DNA from: Brevibacillus brevis
GTDB taxonomy: Bacteria; Bacillota; Bacilli; Brevibacillales; Brevibacillaceae
Assembly: GCF_900637055.1 (NCBI RefSeq)
Contig: NZ_LR134338.1
Location: 2,056,001-2,120,000 of the forward strand
Length of the DNA stretch: 64,000 bases
Reading direction: 5' to 3'
Shown: piece by piece, positions 15,608-24,406 of the stretch
Numbering within the stretch: the stretch's first letter is position 1
Layout of the letters: each line of letters starts with the position of its first letter
The notes under the pieces: generated by a model
What the model saw: the letters and a program-made list of their open reading frames with translations, nothing else
Database searches by the model: none
Told to the model about the DNA's origin: nothing
Made by a program: the position numbers and the translations under genes

Positions 15608-17227
15608 ATGAGAAAAACAGAAAAATATAGTGATCCGAATGTCATCACTGTAAATGATGTGCAAGTTTTGTCCATTTCAAAAGAATGGAAGCTTGTAGAA
15701 GCGAGAGATAAAAGCGAACAAATTATCATTTTGGTAATAGAGGGCAGGGCGTCGTTTCGGTTGGATAAGACAGGAGGGATGCTTAACCAGGGAGATTGCA
15801 TGGTTATATCTCCAGAGGATATGCAGGAAGGGCTCGCCCTTTTGCCCATTACGGAGAACATCTATGTTTGTTACGTGGCGCTTTTTGCTGCTCATGCCAG
15901 AAAAGAAAGGGATGGATGGCTCATAAACGAAGTGATGCTGCCGATCCAGGGGAAGCACCATATCGAAACAATATCCTTAATTCACCATCACATCGAACAA
16001 TTGCATCTGGCTTGGCGAAAAGATCACTTCGATCAGGCAACCATGCAGATTCTTTTTCTGAAGCTATGGCAAGCGATTCTGGCTGGAATCACGCTGCAAG
16101 AGAAAAAAACAGATCGCCAGCAACTTCTTCAAGGGATCGCAGAGCATATGGAGCAGCATTGTGAGGAGACTTTTCAGATCGAGGAGATGGCTCGCTACTC
16201 AGGAATGACGCCGACCCTTTTCTATCAGCAATTTAAGGAGTACACCTCGCTCACTCCCTTGCAATTCATCAATCGGAAACGAATGGAGAAGGCTTGTCAG
16301 CTTCTGGTGACGCAGGACGTGATGATTCCTGAGGTAGCTAGTGAAGTGGGCTATCGGGATGTGTACTATTTCAGTCGGATGTTTAAAAAAATCGTTGGCG
16401 TTCCCCCTTATCGCTTCAAGAAATCGTTACAAAAGAAAATCGCCGTACTCCATCCAGCAATCTTCGGTGATCTTCTCGCATTGGGGGTTTCGATCCAACA
16501 TCTGATCCCTATTTGGGAAAAGCATCGGCAAAAGAGGCCGTACTCCCAGATGGAAGCAGCCACACTGGAATTTGACTTGTACCGTCTGCACCAGATGGAG
16601 CCGGATTTGATTGTCGGTACAGATCAAGTTGCACCTTGGCTGGAACAATTGGAAACCATTGCACCGACCTGGCTCATTCCCTTTAAAACAACGACTTGGC
16701 GAGATCATTTGCAGCAGGTAGCTGCCATGCTGGGAATTACAGAGGTGGCGACCAGCTGGCTCTATTATTATGATCTGAAAGCAGTTGCTGCTCGCGAGCG
16801 TATCCGCAAAAAAATTGGGAACGAAACCGTTATGGCAGTGAGGGTGTGGGATGGTGGAGCCCGTATATTTGGTGCGAAAAGGCGGAAAATTTCCGATATT
16901 TTGTACGGAGACCTCCAGGTAAGACCTCCAGTGGGAACAGGTCATTTTGCCTTTCTGGATATTGCGAGCCTGGATGAGCTTCAAGATTTTCAGGCTGATC
17001 ATATTCTGCTTTTCGACGAAAGGAAAATTCGAACGGATGTACGCAAGCATCGTTTGAAAGGGAATGTACATCGAGCTGGGGTATATCCTTGGCTGCATTA
17101 TTCCGCACTCGGCCATGAGCAGGCCATATCAGAGGCGCTCACGCATCTTGCAGAGTCACAGGAATGTACAAAAAAGGAATCAGGTTCTTCAATTTTCTTG
17201 CGTCCACAAGTTTGTGATAATGATTGA
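15608..17227 (+). CDS. AraC-family regulator fused to siderophore-binding domain (Btr-like)
   Basis: A 539-residue two-part protein. Residues 1-150 are a cupin-like sensor region, about 176-274 hold the two AraC helix-turn-helix motifs (FQIEEMARYSGMTPTLFYQQF and IPEVASEVGYRDVYYFSRMFKK), and 275-530 are a ferric-siderophore binding-protein fold (FGDLLALGVSIQHLIP, EPDLIVGTD). Bacillus Btr has the same layout and activates siderophore uptake genes when it binds the loaded siderophore. The genes that follow (nitroreductase, two permeases, lipoprotein) fit that role. Start set by AGAGGAG, seven bases before the ATG; earlier in-frame starts lie upstream of the Fur box. Confidence 0.88.
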   Translation: MRKTEKYSDPNVITVNDVQVLSISKEWKLVEARDKSEQIIILVIEGRASFRLDKTGGMLNQGDCMVISPEDMQEGLALLPITENIYVCYVALFAAHARKERDGWLINEVMLPIQGKHHIETISLIHHHIEQLHLAWRKDHFDQATMQILFLKLWQAILAGITLQEKKTDRQQLLQGIAEHMEQHCEETFQIEEMARYSGMTPTLFYQQFKEYTSLTPLQFINRKRMEKACQLLVTQDVMIPEVASEVGYRDVYYFSRMFKKIVGVPPYRFKKSLQKKIAVLHPAIFGDLLALGVSIQHLIPIWEKHRQKRPYSQMEAATLEFDLYRLHQMEPDLIVGTDQVAPWLEQLETIAPTWLIPFKTTTWRDHLQQVAAMLGITEVATSWLYYYDLKAVAARERIRKKIGNETVMAVRVWDGGARIFGAKRRKISDILYGDLQVRPPVGTGHFAFLDIASLDELQDFQADHILLFDERKIRTDVRKHRLKGNVHRAGVYPWLHYSALGHEQAISEALTHLAESQECTKKESGSSIFLRPQVCDND

Positions 17228-17239
17228 GAATGAGTATCA
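17215..17239 (+). promoter_or_regulatory. Overlapping Fur boxes ahead of the uptake operon
   Basis: TGATAATGATTGAGA and TGAGAATGAGTATCA overlap by five bases and cover the stop codon of the regulator gene. They would let iron repress the permease operon from its own promoter, with the Btr-like protein acting as activator. Confidence 0.72.
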
Positions 17240-17259
17240 CTATTGTTGGAGGGAACGAG

Positions 17260-17853
17260 ATGGAGTCATCCTTGTATCCGATTGCACAAGCGATCCGTGA
17301 CCGCAGAACCATAAAGAAATTCAAGCCGGACCCGATTCCACTGGAATTGATTCGTGAGTTGCTGGATGTAGCTGTCTGGGCACCTAACCACGGACTACGC
17401 GAGCCTTGGCGATTCATCCTTTACATGGAAGAAGGGAAGCGGGTAGTCGTCGATGCCATTCTTCAAAACGCCATGAAAAAAAGAGATCCGGAATTGCTTT
17501 TACGCGTCCCGGCATATCTTTTGGTTATCGTAAATGAAGACTCTCGGCAAAGAGAACGGGAAGAGGACTATGCGGCAGCCTGCACGTTGATTCAAAACTT
17601 TCAGCTAGCGGCGTGGGAGCGGGGATTGGGCGTCGTTTGGAAAACGGAACCGTTCACGTATCAAGCAGGATTTTTGCAAGCGGTAGGGGTACGTACGGAG
17701 GAAAAACTCGTAGGAATGCTTCAGCTTGGCTTTCCGGAGGTCATCCCGGAAGCACGAGCGAGAACGGCTGCAAATGACAAGCTGACCGTGATTCATTCGA
17801 ACGTTGCTCTGGAGGATAAGAAGGGAAATGTCACTGTCACAGCCGATCACTAA
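17260..17853 (+). CDS. Nitroreductase family flavoprotein
   Basis: A 197-residue FMN-dependent nitroreductase-like protein: the N-terminal AIRDRRTIKKFKPDPIP, WAPNHGLREPWRF and late GFPEVIPEARAR segments are typical. GGAGGG precedes the ATG. It lies inside a siderophore uptake locus under Fur control and its end overlaps the next permease gene, so a reasonable inference is a role in reductive release of iron from the imported siderophore. General nitro- or quinone-reducing activity is the alternative. Confidence 0.85.
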   Translation: MESSLYPIAQAIRDRRTIKKFKPDPIPLELIRELLDVAVWAPNHGLREPWRFILYMEEGKRVVVDAILQNAMKKRDPELLLRVPAYLLVIVNEDSRQREREEDYAAACTLIQNFQLAAWERGLGVVWKTEPFTYQAGFLQAVGVRTEEKLVGMLQLGFPEVIPEARARTAANDKLTVIHSNVALEDKKGNVTVTADH

Positions 17854-18865
17854 AAATGCTTCGCTTCGAACCAGGCCGTGGATGGCAACGGTGTTGATTG
17901 TTGCGGGGATTTGCGCCATCCTTTTCGGGCTAGGTTCATCCATTATCACGGGAGTGGCGAATATCTCGTTTGCCACCGTTTGGAACTCGATTTTTCACTA
18001 TGATTCTACCAACGAGCACCACGTCATTATTCAAACACTGCGTATGCCGCGTGCTTTGGCAGGAGCGCTGGTGGGAGCTGCTTTTGCCGTAGCGGGAGCC
18101 ATCATGCAAGGGGTTACGAGAAATCCGATTGCGGATACGGGCTTGATGGGCATTAATGCAGGGGCTGGATTCGTACTTGTACTCGTTTTTGCTTTAGCAC
18201 CTGGACTCCCTTTTGAGTCTATTATTCTCTTCTCTTTTATCGGAGCAGGTGTGGGGGTAGGGCTTGTTTATGGACTGGCCTATTTTTCCAAAAACGGTTT
18301 GACACCTTTACGACTCGCGTTGGCGGGAGCAGTCGTTAGCTCGCTCATCTCAGGGATCAGTCAGGCGATTTCCCTGTTGTTTCAGATCAACTACGATTTG
18401 GCTTTCTGGTCAGCAGGGGGGATCTCAACAGCGGAGTGGTTTCAAGTATCCGTCATGATGCCATGGATTGCAGGAGGAATCATTGTGGCCATGATCCTTT
18501 CTCGCTCCATTACCATTTTGAGTCTGGGAGAAGAGATTGCAGCGGGACTCGGACAAAAGACCAAGCTGGTGAAGGGTTTGGCGGCGGTTGTCGTCATGGT
18601 GCTGGCGGGTGCTTCAGTCTCAACAGTTGGCGGAGTTGGGTTTGTCGGTCTCGTTGTCCCACACATCGTCCGTTTTCTGGTCGGGGTTGATTACCGCTGG
18701 ATTATTCCTTGCTCGGCAGTCATGGGAGGCGTTTTGGTTGTTTTTGCAGACATCGGAGCCAAAATGATAGCGATGCCCTACGAGACACCGCTTGGCGCCA
18801 TTATCGCTGTTATCGGGGTCCCCTTCTTCCTGTACCTGGCACGTAAGGAAAGGAGGGAGTGGTAG
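17828..18865 (+). CDS. Iron-siderophore ABC permease, FecCD family (first subunit)
   Basis: A 345-residue permease with about nine to ten membrane helices. The FecCD signature is present: TLRMPRALAGALVGAAFAVAGAIMQGVTRNPIADTGLMGINAGA and the late FVGLVVPHIVRFLVG coupling segment. It should form a heterodimer with the next gene product. The start chosen lies 26 bases inside the nitroreductase gene; no perfect ribosome site is present (AAGGG is very close, GGAGG twelve bases away), so translation may be coupled. No ATPase gene is in this locus. Confidence 0.92.
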   Translation: MSLSQPITKNASLRTRPWMATVLIVAGICAILFGLGSSIITGVANISFATVWNSIFHYDSTNEHHVIIQTLRMPRALAGALVGAAFAVAGAIMQGVTRNPIADTGLMGINAGAGFVLVLVFALAPGLPFESIILFSFIGAGVGVGLVYGLAYFSKNGLTPLRLALAGAVVSSLISGISQAISLLFQINYDLAFWSAGGISTAEWFQVSVMMPWIAGGIIVAMILSRSITILSLGEEIAAGLGQKTKLVKGLAAVVVMVLAGASVSTVGGVGFVGLVVPHIVRFLVGVDYRWIIPCSAVMGGVLVVFADIGAKMIAMPYETPLGAIIAVIGVPFFLYLARKERREW

Positions 18866-19890
18866 TGGACATCGATCTATTTTCCCAAAAAAGAAAAAGC
18901 CGCAGTGTCCGACTGATCCTTCTTTTCACGGTACTTTTGCTTGTCGGGTTTGTCTTGAGTTTGAACACGGGACCTTATAGCATTGGGCCCTATGAGGTGT
19001 TCCAAACACTGCTGGGAGAGGGTTCAAAAAAGCAGAATCTCGTGCTGTTTGAGCTGCGGCTTCCTCGCATGGTGATTGCGCTCATGATTGGGGCTGGGCT
19101 TGCTGTATCGGGAGCGATCCTGCAAGGAATCTCTCGCAATGGCCTGTCTGACCCCGGCATTCTTGGAATCAGTTCAGGTGCTGGACTGGCCGTATTGTTG
19201 TTCGTTTCCTTATATCCCGCGACGAACATGGCACCGCCTTTTTTGATGCCGTTTCTCGCGCTCATCGGTGCGACTGCCACAGCAGCCATAATTTATCTGC
19301 TGGCATACAAGAAGGGGCATGGCATTTCTCCTACCCGTCTCTTGCTTACAGGGATTGCAGTAGGGGCGGGACTTAGCGCCGTCAGCATTATTTTGACACT
19401 TCAGTTGAATCCGCGAAACCTCGAGTTTGTCGTCACTTGGCAAATGGGATCGTTGTGGGGTTCCAATTGGAAGTTCGTGCTGGCACTTTTGCCTTGGATG
19501 GTGATCCTGCTGCCGTACGTGTATCGGAAGGCAAATGTGCTGAACCTGCTCAGTATGAATGAACAAATTGCAGCAAGCCTGGGCGTATCTCTTCAACGAG
19601 AGCGACTAGCTTTGATGGCGGGTGCGGTTGGATTGGCTGCGTCGAGTGTAGCGACAGGCGGAGGCATAGGGTTTATCGGTTTGCTTGGCCCGCATATCGC
19701 GCGCAGATTGGTCGGACCCCAGCATCAATACATGCTGCCTATTACGGCGCTCGTCGGTTCATTGCTCGTATTGACTGGAGATACGATAGGGCGAAGCATT
19801 ATGCCGGCTACAGAAGTACCGGCGGGTATTGTTATTTCCCTCATTGGGGGGCCTTACTTTCTGTACTTGTTGATCCGGACAAAAGGGTAA
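18865..19890 (+). CDS. Iron-siderophore ABC permease, FecCD family (second subunit)
   Basis: A 341-residue partner permease. It has the same signature blocks (LRLPRMVIALMIGAGLAVSGAILQGISRNGLSDPGILGISSGA; FIGLLGPHIARRLVGPQHQ). The GTG start overlaps the stop of the upstream gene by one base and has AGGAGG eight bases before it, so the two permeases are translationally coupled, as expected for FeuB/FeuC-type pairs. Confidence 0.92.
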   Translation: MDIDLFSQKRKSRSVRLILLFTVLLLVGFVLSLNTGPYSIGPYEVFQTLLGEGSKKQNLVLFELRLPRMVIALMIGAGLAVSGAILQGISRNGLSDPGILGISSGAGLAVLLFVSLYPATNMAPPFLMPFLALIGATATAAIIYLLAYKKGHGISPTRLLLTGIAVGAGLSAVSIILTLQLNPRNLEFVVTWQMGSLWGSNWKFVLALLPWMVILLPYVYRKANVLNLLSMNEQIAASLGVSLQRERLALMAGAVGLAASSVATGGGIGFIGLLGPHIARRLVGPQHQYMLPITALVGSLLVLTGDTIGRSIMPATEVPAGIVISLIGGPYFLYLLIRTKG

Positions 19891-19934
19891 AACACGTTTG
19901 AAATCAGGAGATGAATAAAAGGAGTTCAATCGAT

Positions 19935-20936
19935 ATGAAAAAGAAATTATCAGGCATTCTGTCCGTAATCTTAGCCACAGCCGTCGTGGCGGGGTGCGGA
20001 GCAGGACAGGCGACTACAGACACAAACGCTACCAATAAAGCGCAAACGGCTGAGGCGGGAGCAGCACAACCCGCTGCAAAAGGGACAGGGGAGTCTGTCT
20101 ATCCGCGAACCATCAAGCATACGATGGGGGAAGTCACACTAAAGAAAAAGCCGGAGCGTGTCGCTTCTGTTGATATCATGGGAACAGATTACTTCCTCGT
20201 GCTAGATTTTGCTCCGATTGTATCGGAAGGCTTTGATTCGACGAAAAGCAAGTCACCCATTTTTGCGAAGTATGCGGAAGGAAAAACGGTGAAGGATCTG
20301 GGTGGAAAAACGAATTTGGAGACTTTGTTGGAGATGGACCCAGAGGTTATTGTTATGACAAGCACCGGAAAAGGCTCCAGATTTGAGGAATTCAACAAAA
20401 TGGCTGATTCCATTGTCATTGATTTCTCAGTGGATGCCCCCACCCGCCTCATGAAAATCGCTGAAGTAATCGGTAAAGAAGAAAAGGCGAAGCAAGTTTT
20501 GGCCGATTTTGATAAGCTGAAAAGCGAAGCAAAAGCAGCAGCCGACAAGCATAAAGGAGAAACTGCGCTATTCCTCGTTTCCAATGGTAAGGATTTTACG
20601 GTGATGCATCCCAAAAACTTCCCGATTTACTATGAGGAAGTGGGATTAACACCGATAGCAGGATTGCCCGAGGATGGCAAAATTGGGGGGCGTATCGGAA
20701 TCGAGGCGTTGAGTGAGCTCGCTCCCGATCATATCTTTATTGCGGAGAACCGCCGTTCAGCAAAAGCAGAGGAGCCAGAAGGGTTGATTCATATCTGGAA
20801 GGATCATCCTGTCTGGAAAAACCTCAAAGCAGTGAAAAACAACCAGGTTTACACGATGGATACACTCGCGGGCGATACGTTCTTCCTGGGAGAAATCGCT
20901 GGATTGGAAGCCATTAAGAACAATCTCGGAAAATAG
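19935..20936 (+). CDS. Siderophore-binding lipoprotein (ABC substrate-binding protein)
   Basis: A 333-residue extracellular lipoprotein. Signal peptide MKKKLSGILSVILATAVVAGC with lipobox VAGC, lipidated at C21, followed by a low-complexity linker rich in Ala, Thr and Gln (to about 55) and a class III periplasmic-binding-protein fold (YPRTIKHTMGEVTLKKKPERVASVD, LETLLEMDPEVIVMTS, WKNLKAVKNNQVYTMD). It captures the ferric siderophore for the two permeases. AGGAG lies ten bases before the ATG. The missing ATPase must come from elsewhere, as with the shared YusV ATPase of Bacillus subtilis. Confidence 0.93.
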   Translation: MKKKLSGILSVILATAVVAGCGAGQATTDTNATNKAQTAEAGAAQPAAKGTGESVYPRTIKHTMGEVTLKKKPERVASVDIMGTDYFLVLDFAPIVSEGFDSTKSKSPIFAKYAEGKTVKDLGGKTNLETLLEMDPEVIVMTSTGKGSRFEEFNKMADSIVIDFSVDAPTRLMKIAEVIGKEEKAKQVLADFDKLKSEAKAAADKHKGETALFLVSNGKDFTVMHPKNFPIYYEEVGLTPIAGLPEDGKIGGRIGIEALSELAPDHIFIAENRRSAKAEEPEGLIHIWKDHPVWKNLKAVKNNQVYTMDTLAGDTFFLGEIAGLEAIKNNLGK

Positions 20937-20943
20937 AAATTTA

Positions 20944-21251
20944 CTACTGCTCATTCTGAGAATATTTCCATACAAGCGCCTTTTGCTCCAGTGCTTTTGC
21001 AAGTGAATCTTTCCCTTTTACATAACCGCCAGAATCATAGGGGAATCGTTTGGCCAGCTCTGCCTTCACATCGCCGTAATGCTTGGCTTCATCAGGATGA
21101 GCACGCAAGTAGTCGCGAAAAGCCAGATGGCGGTCAATAGCTGGAGGATCTCAACGATTTCGTCACCGAAAATCCTTTGCAACAACAGCGCCTCGTCTCT
21201 AAACAATGCCGCCCATTGTGCTTCGTAAGGACGTACTTCCATTTTTCGCAT
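20944..21251 (-). pseudogene. GrpB family (UPF0157) gene, internally deleted and frameshifted
   Basis: The first 36 codons (MRKMEVRPYEAQWAALF to FGDEIVEI) and the last 55 (HLAFRDYLRAHPDEAKHYGD, FPYDSGGYVKGKDSLAKALE, ending SQNEQ) of a GrpB protein are both present, but the middle of roughly 75-80 residues is missing and the two halves are in different frames, joined near 21140-21150. A normal AAGGAG site precedes the ATG. GrpB proteins are about 170 residues with a nucleotidyltransferase-like fold. The gene is clearly broken. Confidence 0.8.
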
Positions 21252-21276
21252 CCTGCTGTCACTCCTTTTTCACATG

Positions 21277-21312
21277 AAAAGCACTCTACAAGATTAGTAG
21301 AGTGCCTTTTTT
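21277..21312. terminator. Terminator hairpin
   Basis: GCACTCTAC pairs with GTAGAGTGC around a seven-base loop, with T runs on both strands (TTTTTTC on plus, TTTTC on minus). On the minus strand it ends the short remnant ORF and precedes the grpB pseudogene. Confidence 0.75.
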
Positions 21313-21434
21313 CATTTCCGATTGCCCGAATCCGTATAGGCGTAAGAGATAGCTTGGGTTGCTTGTGCAGTCAATTGGATACGTGCTGGGTTTTTCACTT
21401 CCAAGGTCATAACGGACATGACGACCGTTTGCAT
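21312..21434 (-). pseudogene. Possible 3' remnant of a lost gene
   Basis: An open stretch of 40 codons (MQTVVMSVMTLEVKNPARIQ, ending TDSGNRK) has coding-like composition and stops right at a terminator, but has no ribosome site and a stop codon just upstream. It looks like the end of a gene whose 5' part is gone. I do not recognise the family. Confidence 0.3.
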
Positions 21435-21878
21435 GGTGACGAGAAAATAGATTCAAAAAAAGATGGTTTTCAAAAGTGGTGATTCCACGGGAAAATCGTT
21501 TCTCCTTCTCATTTACGAAAAAATAGAAAGTAGCTAGAAACGATATGTATTACACTGCCATTCACGCTCTCTTTCGTATGTCATCGAGTCGACTGTTGTC
21601 CTCTCGATTGCTTTTATTATACGGATAAAAGTGGAAAGCACGCAAAAGCGCGGACGTTTCATTTGCGTCGATTTACAGCCGGAATGGATCGTTTTTGCCC
21701 GTAGAAAACACTCGCTCTTTTTGTTAATCGTTGTGGCTCACCGGCAATCATGAATTCTGTGAGAGGTCTCCTCTATTTTCTCATCAATTTCTAATCTTTC
21801 TCTTTTTTTTCCTTCATCTATCCTTTTTATGATAAAGGAGATCAAACAAAACCGGTCGAAAAAAAGGAGCGAGATCAT
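21435..21878. other. Non-coding stretch, nothing recognised
   Basis: About 440 bases with only very short ORFs. No tRNA, riboswitch core, repeat or strong promoter was recognised beyond a weak TTGTCC/TATACG pair near 21594-21622. It adjoins two decayed genes and may be residual DNA from the same deletion events. Confidence 0.4.
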
Positions 21879-22475
21879 ATGAAAAAAGTAGTCATGACCA
21901 TGGTAGGAGCACTGATTGTAGGAAGCCTCAGCGTAACAGCCTTTGCACATAGCAACCAATATTACAACGTACCTCAAAAGAACACTGTTACCGTGTACCT
22001 GCAAATTGACGATGATGTGAAACACAACTGGGCGAAGCTCGTAGGCATTACGCCTGAAAAAGCACTGAAAAAAGTTCGGGATGCACAGTCTGGTATCATT
22101 ACCGAATGGAAGCTGGATGAAGAGGACGGTTTCCTCGTATACAAAGCAGAGATCAAAAACAAGCATCAAGAGATTGATGTGTACGTCGACGCAATGACTG
22201 GCGAGCTGTGGCAAACAGTCGACCATGATGACGACGATGATCATGACGACGACAACGACGATCATTGGAAAAACCAACAGGTGAAAATCAGTGTCGAGCA
22301 AGCGAAAAAAATCGCTTTGGCAAAAGTGAAAGGAAACATCAAATCCATTAAGCTGGATGAAGACGATAATCACTATGTGTATGATGTAGAAGTGAAAACG
22401 GCTAAAGGACAGGAAGTAGATTTGGAGATTTCCGCTACGACAGGTGCTGTACTGGATGTAGACTGGGACGATTAA
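21879..22475 (+). CDS. Secreted protein with two PepSY domains
   Basis: A 198-residue exported protein: signal peptide to about residue 24 (cleavage near AFA-HS), PepSY domain 1 around 45-105 (ITPEKALKKVRDAQSG, AEIKNKHQEIDVYVDAMTGEL), a highly acidic Asp/His linker (about 110-128) and PepSY domain 2 to the end (ISVEQAKKIALAKVKG, VYDVEVKTAKGQEVDLEISATTGAVL). PepSY domains are thought to act as peptidase inhibitors or local regulators of wall proteases. The Asp/His linker could bind divalent metal. AAAGGAG precedes the ATG; an intrinsic terminator follows. Confidence 0.9.
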   Translation: MKKVVMTMVGALIVGSLSVTAFAHSNQYYNVPQKNTVTVYLQIDDDVKHNWAKLVGITPEKALKKVRDAQSGIITEWKLDEEDGFLVYKAEIKNKHQEIDVYVDAMTGELWQTVDHDDDDDHDDDNDDHWKNQQVKISVEQAKKIALAKVKGNIKSIKLDEDDNHYVYDVEVKTAKGQEVDLEISATTGAVLDVDWDD

Positions 22476-22496
22476 TTGAATCAGCCATATTTCTCA

Positions 22497-22533
22497 GCCG
22501 CCCCTTTACGATGTAGAGGGGCGGTTTTTTTGT
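22497..22533. terminator. Terminator between PepSY and phosphoesterase genes
   Basis: CCGCCCCT-t-TAC pairs with GTA-g-AGGGGCGG, followed by seven T; convergent genes share it. Confidence 0.85.
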
Positions 22534-23279
22534 GCCATGGCTTCCAAAAATGCCATCGCTTCTTGAGCAGAAGGGATCTTTCTGACATTCTCATCGGCAA
22601 ACTGCTGGGCTCGCGGATAGCTCGTTGAGGCGATTTGTTTTGCGGCAACCTCTACGTCATACGGTGTAAAGCGATGCTCATAGCTGTCGCCATCAAGCAG
22701 TAACCAGTACGCACCTGGTTTGTTCGCAAACGGCATGCCCACGCTTCCAGCATTTAAAATACGTAGATCGCCAAGACGACGTTCAAATTGGACATGCGTA
22801 TGACCGCAGAGGATTGTTCGTTGCGACGTCCCCTGAAAGTAAGCGGCCACGACTTCATCAGGTGTGAGTGGGGTGAAAATATCTTCATCATTGGTGGGAA
22901 TGGCGTGGCAGAATAGCACGTCCTCGAAATTTTCTCGTTGTAGCGTGTAGGTAAGTGGGAGTTGTGCGAGGAAATCACGATGAGAGCGGCTCAATTGCTC
23001 CGCAACCCATGACGTGATTTCTCGAACAGAATCAGACATTTCCGGACGCTGAGCCTCACCGTCAAATGTGAGGAGTACTTCACGATCACCATTGCCACGT
23101 ATGAATTGTACAGGTGTATCCAATTGGAAGAGCATTTCAAGAGTTTGGACGGGCATCGGGCCTGAGATGATATCACCCCCGATGACAATAAGATCAGGCC
23201 TCACAACTTCGAGTTCTGCCAAAGTTGCATGTAGTGCAGGTACATTCCCGTGAATGTCATACAAAGCTGCCACTCTCAT
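22506..23279 (-). CDS. Metallophosphoesterase (calcineurin-like)
   Basis: A 257-residue phosphoesterase with the metal-binding motifs in order: YDIHGN (residues 7-12), GGDIISGP, RGNGDRE, CHAIPTN and CGHTHVQF. These place it in the YfcE/Ser-Thr phosphatase-like group of two-metal enzymes that cleave phosphomono- or diesters. The DxH of the first motif is present, so it should be active. GGGAGG is nine bases before the ATG. The substrate is unknown. The first terminator arm overlaps its 3' end. Confidence 0.88.
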   Translation of the reverse strand: MRVAALYDIHGNVPALHATLAELEVVRPDLIVIGGDIISGPMPVQTLEMLFQLDTPVQFIRGNGDREVLLTFDGEAQRPEMSDSVREITSWVAEQLSRSHRDFLAQLPLTYTLQRENFEDVLFCHAIPTNDEDIFTPLTPDEVVAAYFQGTSQRTILCGHTHVQFERRLGDLRILNAGSVGMPFANKPGAYWLLLDGDSYEHRFTPYDVEVAAKQIASTSYPRAQQFADENVRKIPSAQEAMAFLEAMAQKNRPSTS

Positions 23280-23358
23280 TTTACTTCGCCTCCCATTTAT
23301 TTCCGAATGATCTTCAAAACCTTATTTCCAACGACCGAGTTTGAACCTATAATGTATC

Positions 23359-23388
23359 TTGGGCATATCCTCTAAGCTATGGTATAAT
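23359..23388 (+). promoter_or_regulatory. Promoter for ppaC
   Basis: TTGGGC and a perfect TATAAT (23383-23388) with an 18-base spacer, about 33 bases before the start codon. Confidence 0.5.
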
Positions 23389-23422
23389 TTTGACGCCAAA
23401 TTACGATGAAGGAGTATGGATG

Positions 23423-24355
23423 ATGGAAAAAAAATTAATCTTCGGTCATAAAAATCCAGACACAGATTCCATTTGTTCAGCGCTTGTGTACGCTGACTTG
23501 AAAACAAAACTAGGCGCGAATGTAGAGCCTGTACGTCTGGGTGTAATCAGCAGCGAAACCGCATTTGTGTTGAATTACTTCCAAGTAAAAGAGCCGCGCC
23601 TCGTAGAAACAGTGGCGAATGAAGTTAATGAAGTCATCCTTGTAGACCACAACGAGCGCCAACAAAGCGCGAATGACATTGAGCAAGTGCAAGTGGTAGA
23701 AGTGATTGACCATCACCGTATTGCGAACTTTGAGACGAGCAATCCTCTCTACTTCCGTGCCGAGCCGGTAGGATGCACCACAACCATTTTGAAGAAAATG
23801 TACAAAGAAAATGGCGTAGACATTCCAAAAGATATGGCGGGCTTGATGCTTTCTGCCATCATTTCGGATACGTTGCTGTTGAAATCCCCAACTTGCACGG
23901 AGCAAGATGTAGCAGCTGCTCATGAGCTGGCTGAAATCGCGGGTGTCAATCTGGAAGCATACGGTCTGGAAATGCTCAAAGCGGGGGCAGACTTGAGCGA
24001 CAAAACAATCGCACAACTGCTCACACTGGATGCAAAAGAGTTCCAAATGGGCAATGCGAAAGTAGAAATCGCGCAAGTAAATGCAGTGGATGTAAATGAT
24101 GTACTCGCACGACAAGGCGAATTGGAAGCAGCTATGAATGCAAACATCGCTGAAAAAGGTTTGGACCTGTTCGTGTTTGTCGTAACGGATATCTTGAACA
24201 ACGACTCTGTTGCGATCGCTCTCGGCAGCGCAACACAAGCAGTGGAAAAAGCGTACCAAGTAACATTGGTGGACAACAAAGCTGTTCTGAAGGGCGTTGT
24301 CTCCCGCAAAAAACAAATCGTACCGGTATTGACCGATACGTTCCAAGCTCTGTAA
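23423..24355 (+). CDS. ppaC: Manganese-dependent inorganic pyrophosphatase
   Basis: A 310-residue family II pyrophosphatase (DHH superfamily), the size of Bacillus PpaC (309). It hydrolyses pyrophosphate to phosphate, pulling biosynthetic reactions forward. Motifs: [13 protein letters not shown] near the start, VDHNE, then the DHH motif [21 protein letters not shown], and the C-terminal substrate-binding SRKKQIVP. The second of two adjacent ATG codons is used, eight bases from AAGGAG. An intrinsic terminator follows. Confidence 0.96.
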   Translation: MEKKLIFGHKNPDTDSICSALVYADLKTKLGANVEPVRLGVISSETAFVLNYFQVKEPRLVETVANEVNEVILVDHNERQQSANDIEQVQVVEVIDHHRIANFETSNPLYFRAEPVGCTTTILKKMYKENGVDIPKDMAGLMLSAIISDTLLLKSPTCTEQDVAAAHELAEIAGVNLEAYGLEMLKAGADLSDKTIAQLLTLDAKEFQMGNAKVEIAQVNAVDVNDVLARQGELEAAMNANIAEKGLDLFVFVVTDILNNDSVAIALGSATQAVEKAYQVTLVDNKAVLKGVVSRKKQIVPVLTDTFQAL

Positions 24356-24363
24356 AAAAGAAA

Positions 24364-24406
24364 GTTGGCTGCCATGCACACGATGCGGGCAGCCATTTTT
24401 TATTTT
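24364..24406. terminator. Terminator after ppaC
   Basis: TGGCTGCC pairs with GGGCAGCCA and is followed by a long T run. The small convergent membrane protein gene ends within the T tract. Confidence 0.85.

Noticed and set aside
16427..17116. 229-codon minus-strand frame inside the AraC-type regulator
   Set aside because: Antisense shadow of a protein with clear domains; no start signal.
21738..22373. 211-codon minus-strand frame over the PepSY gene
   Set aside because: Results from the Asp/His-coding repeat read backwards (runs of Val and Ile); the plus strand has signal peptide, ribosome site and terminator.
23510..24379. 289-codon minus-strand frame over ppaC
   Set aside because: Antisense shadow of a highly conserved enzyme gene.
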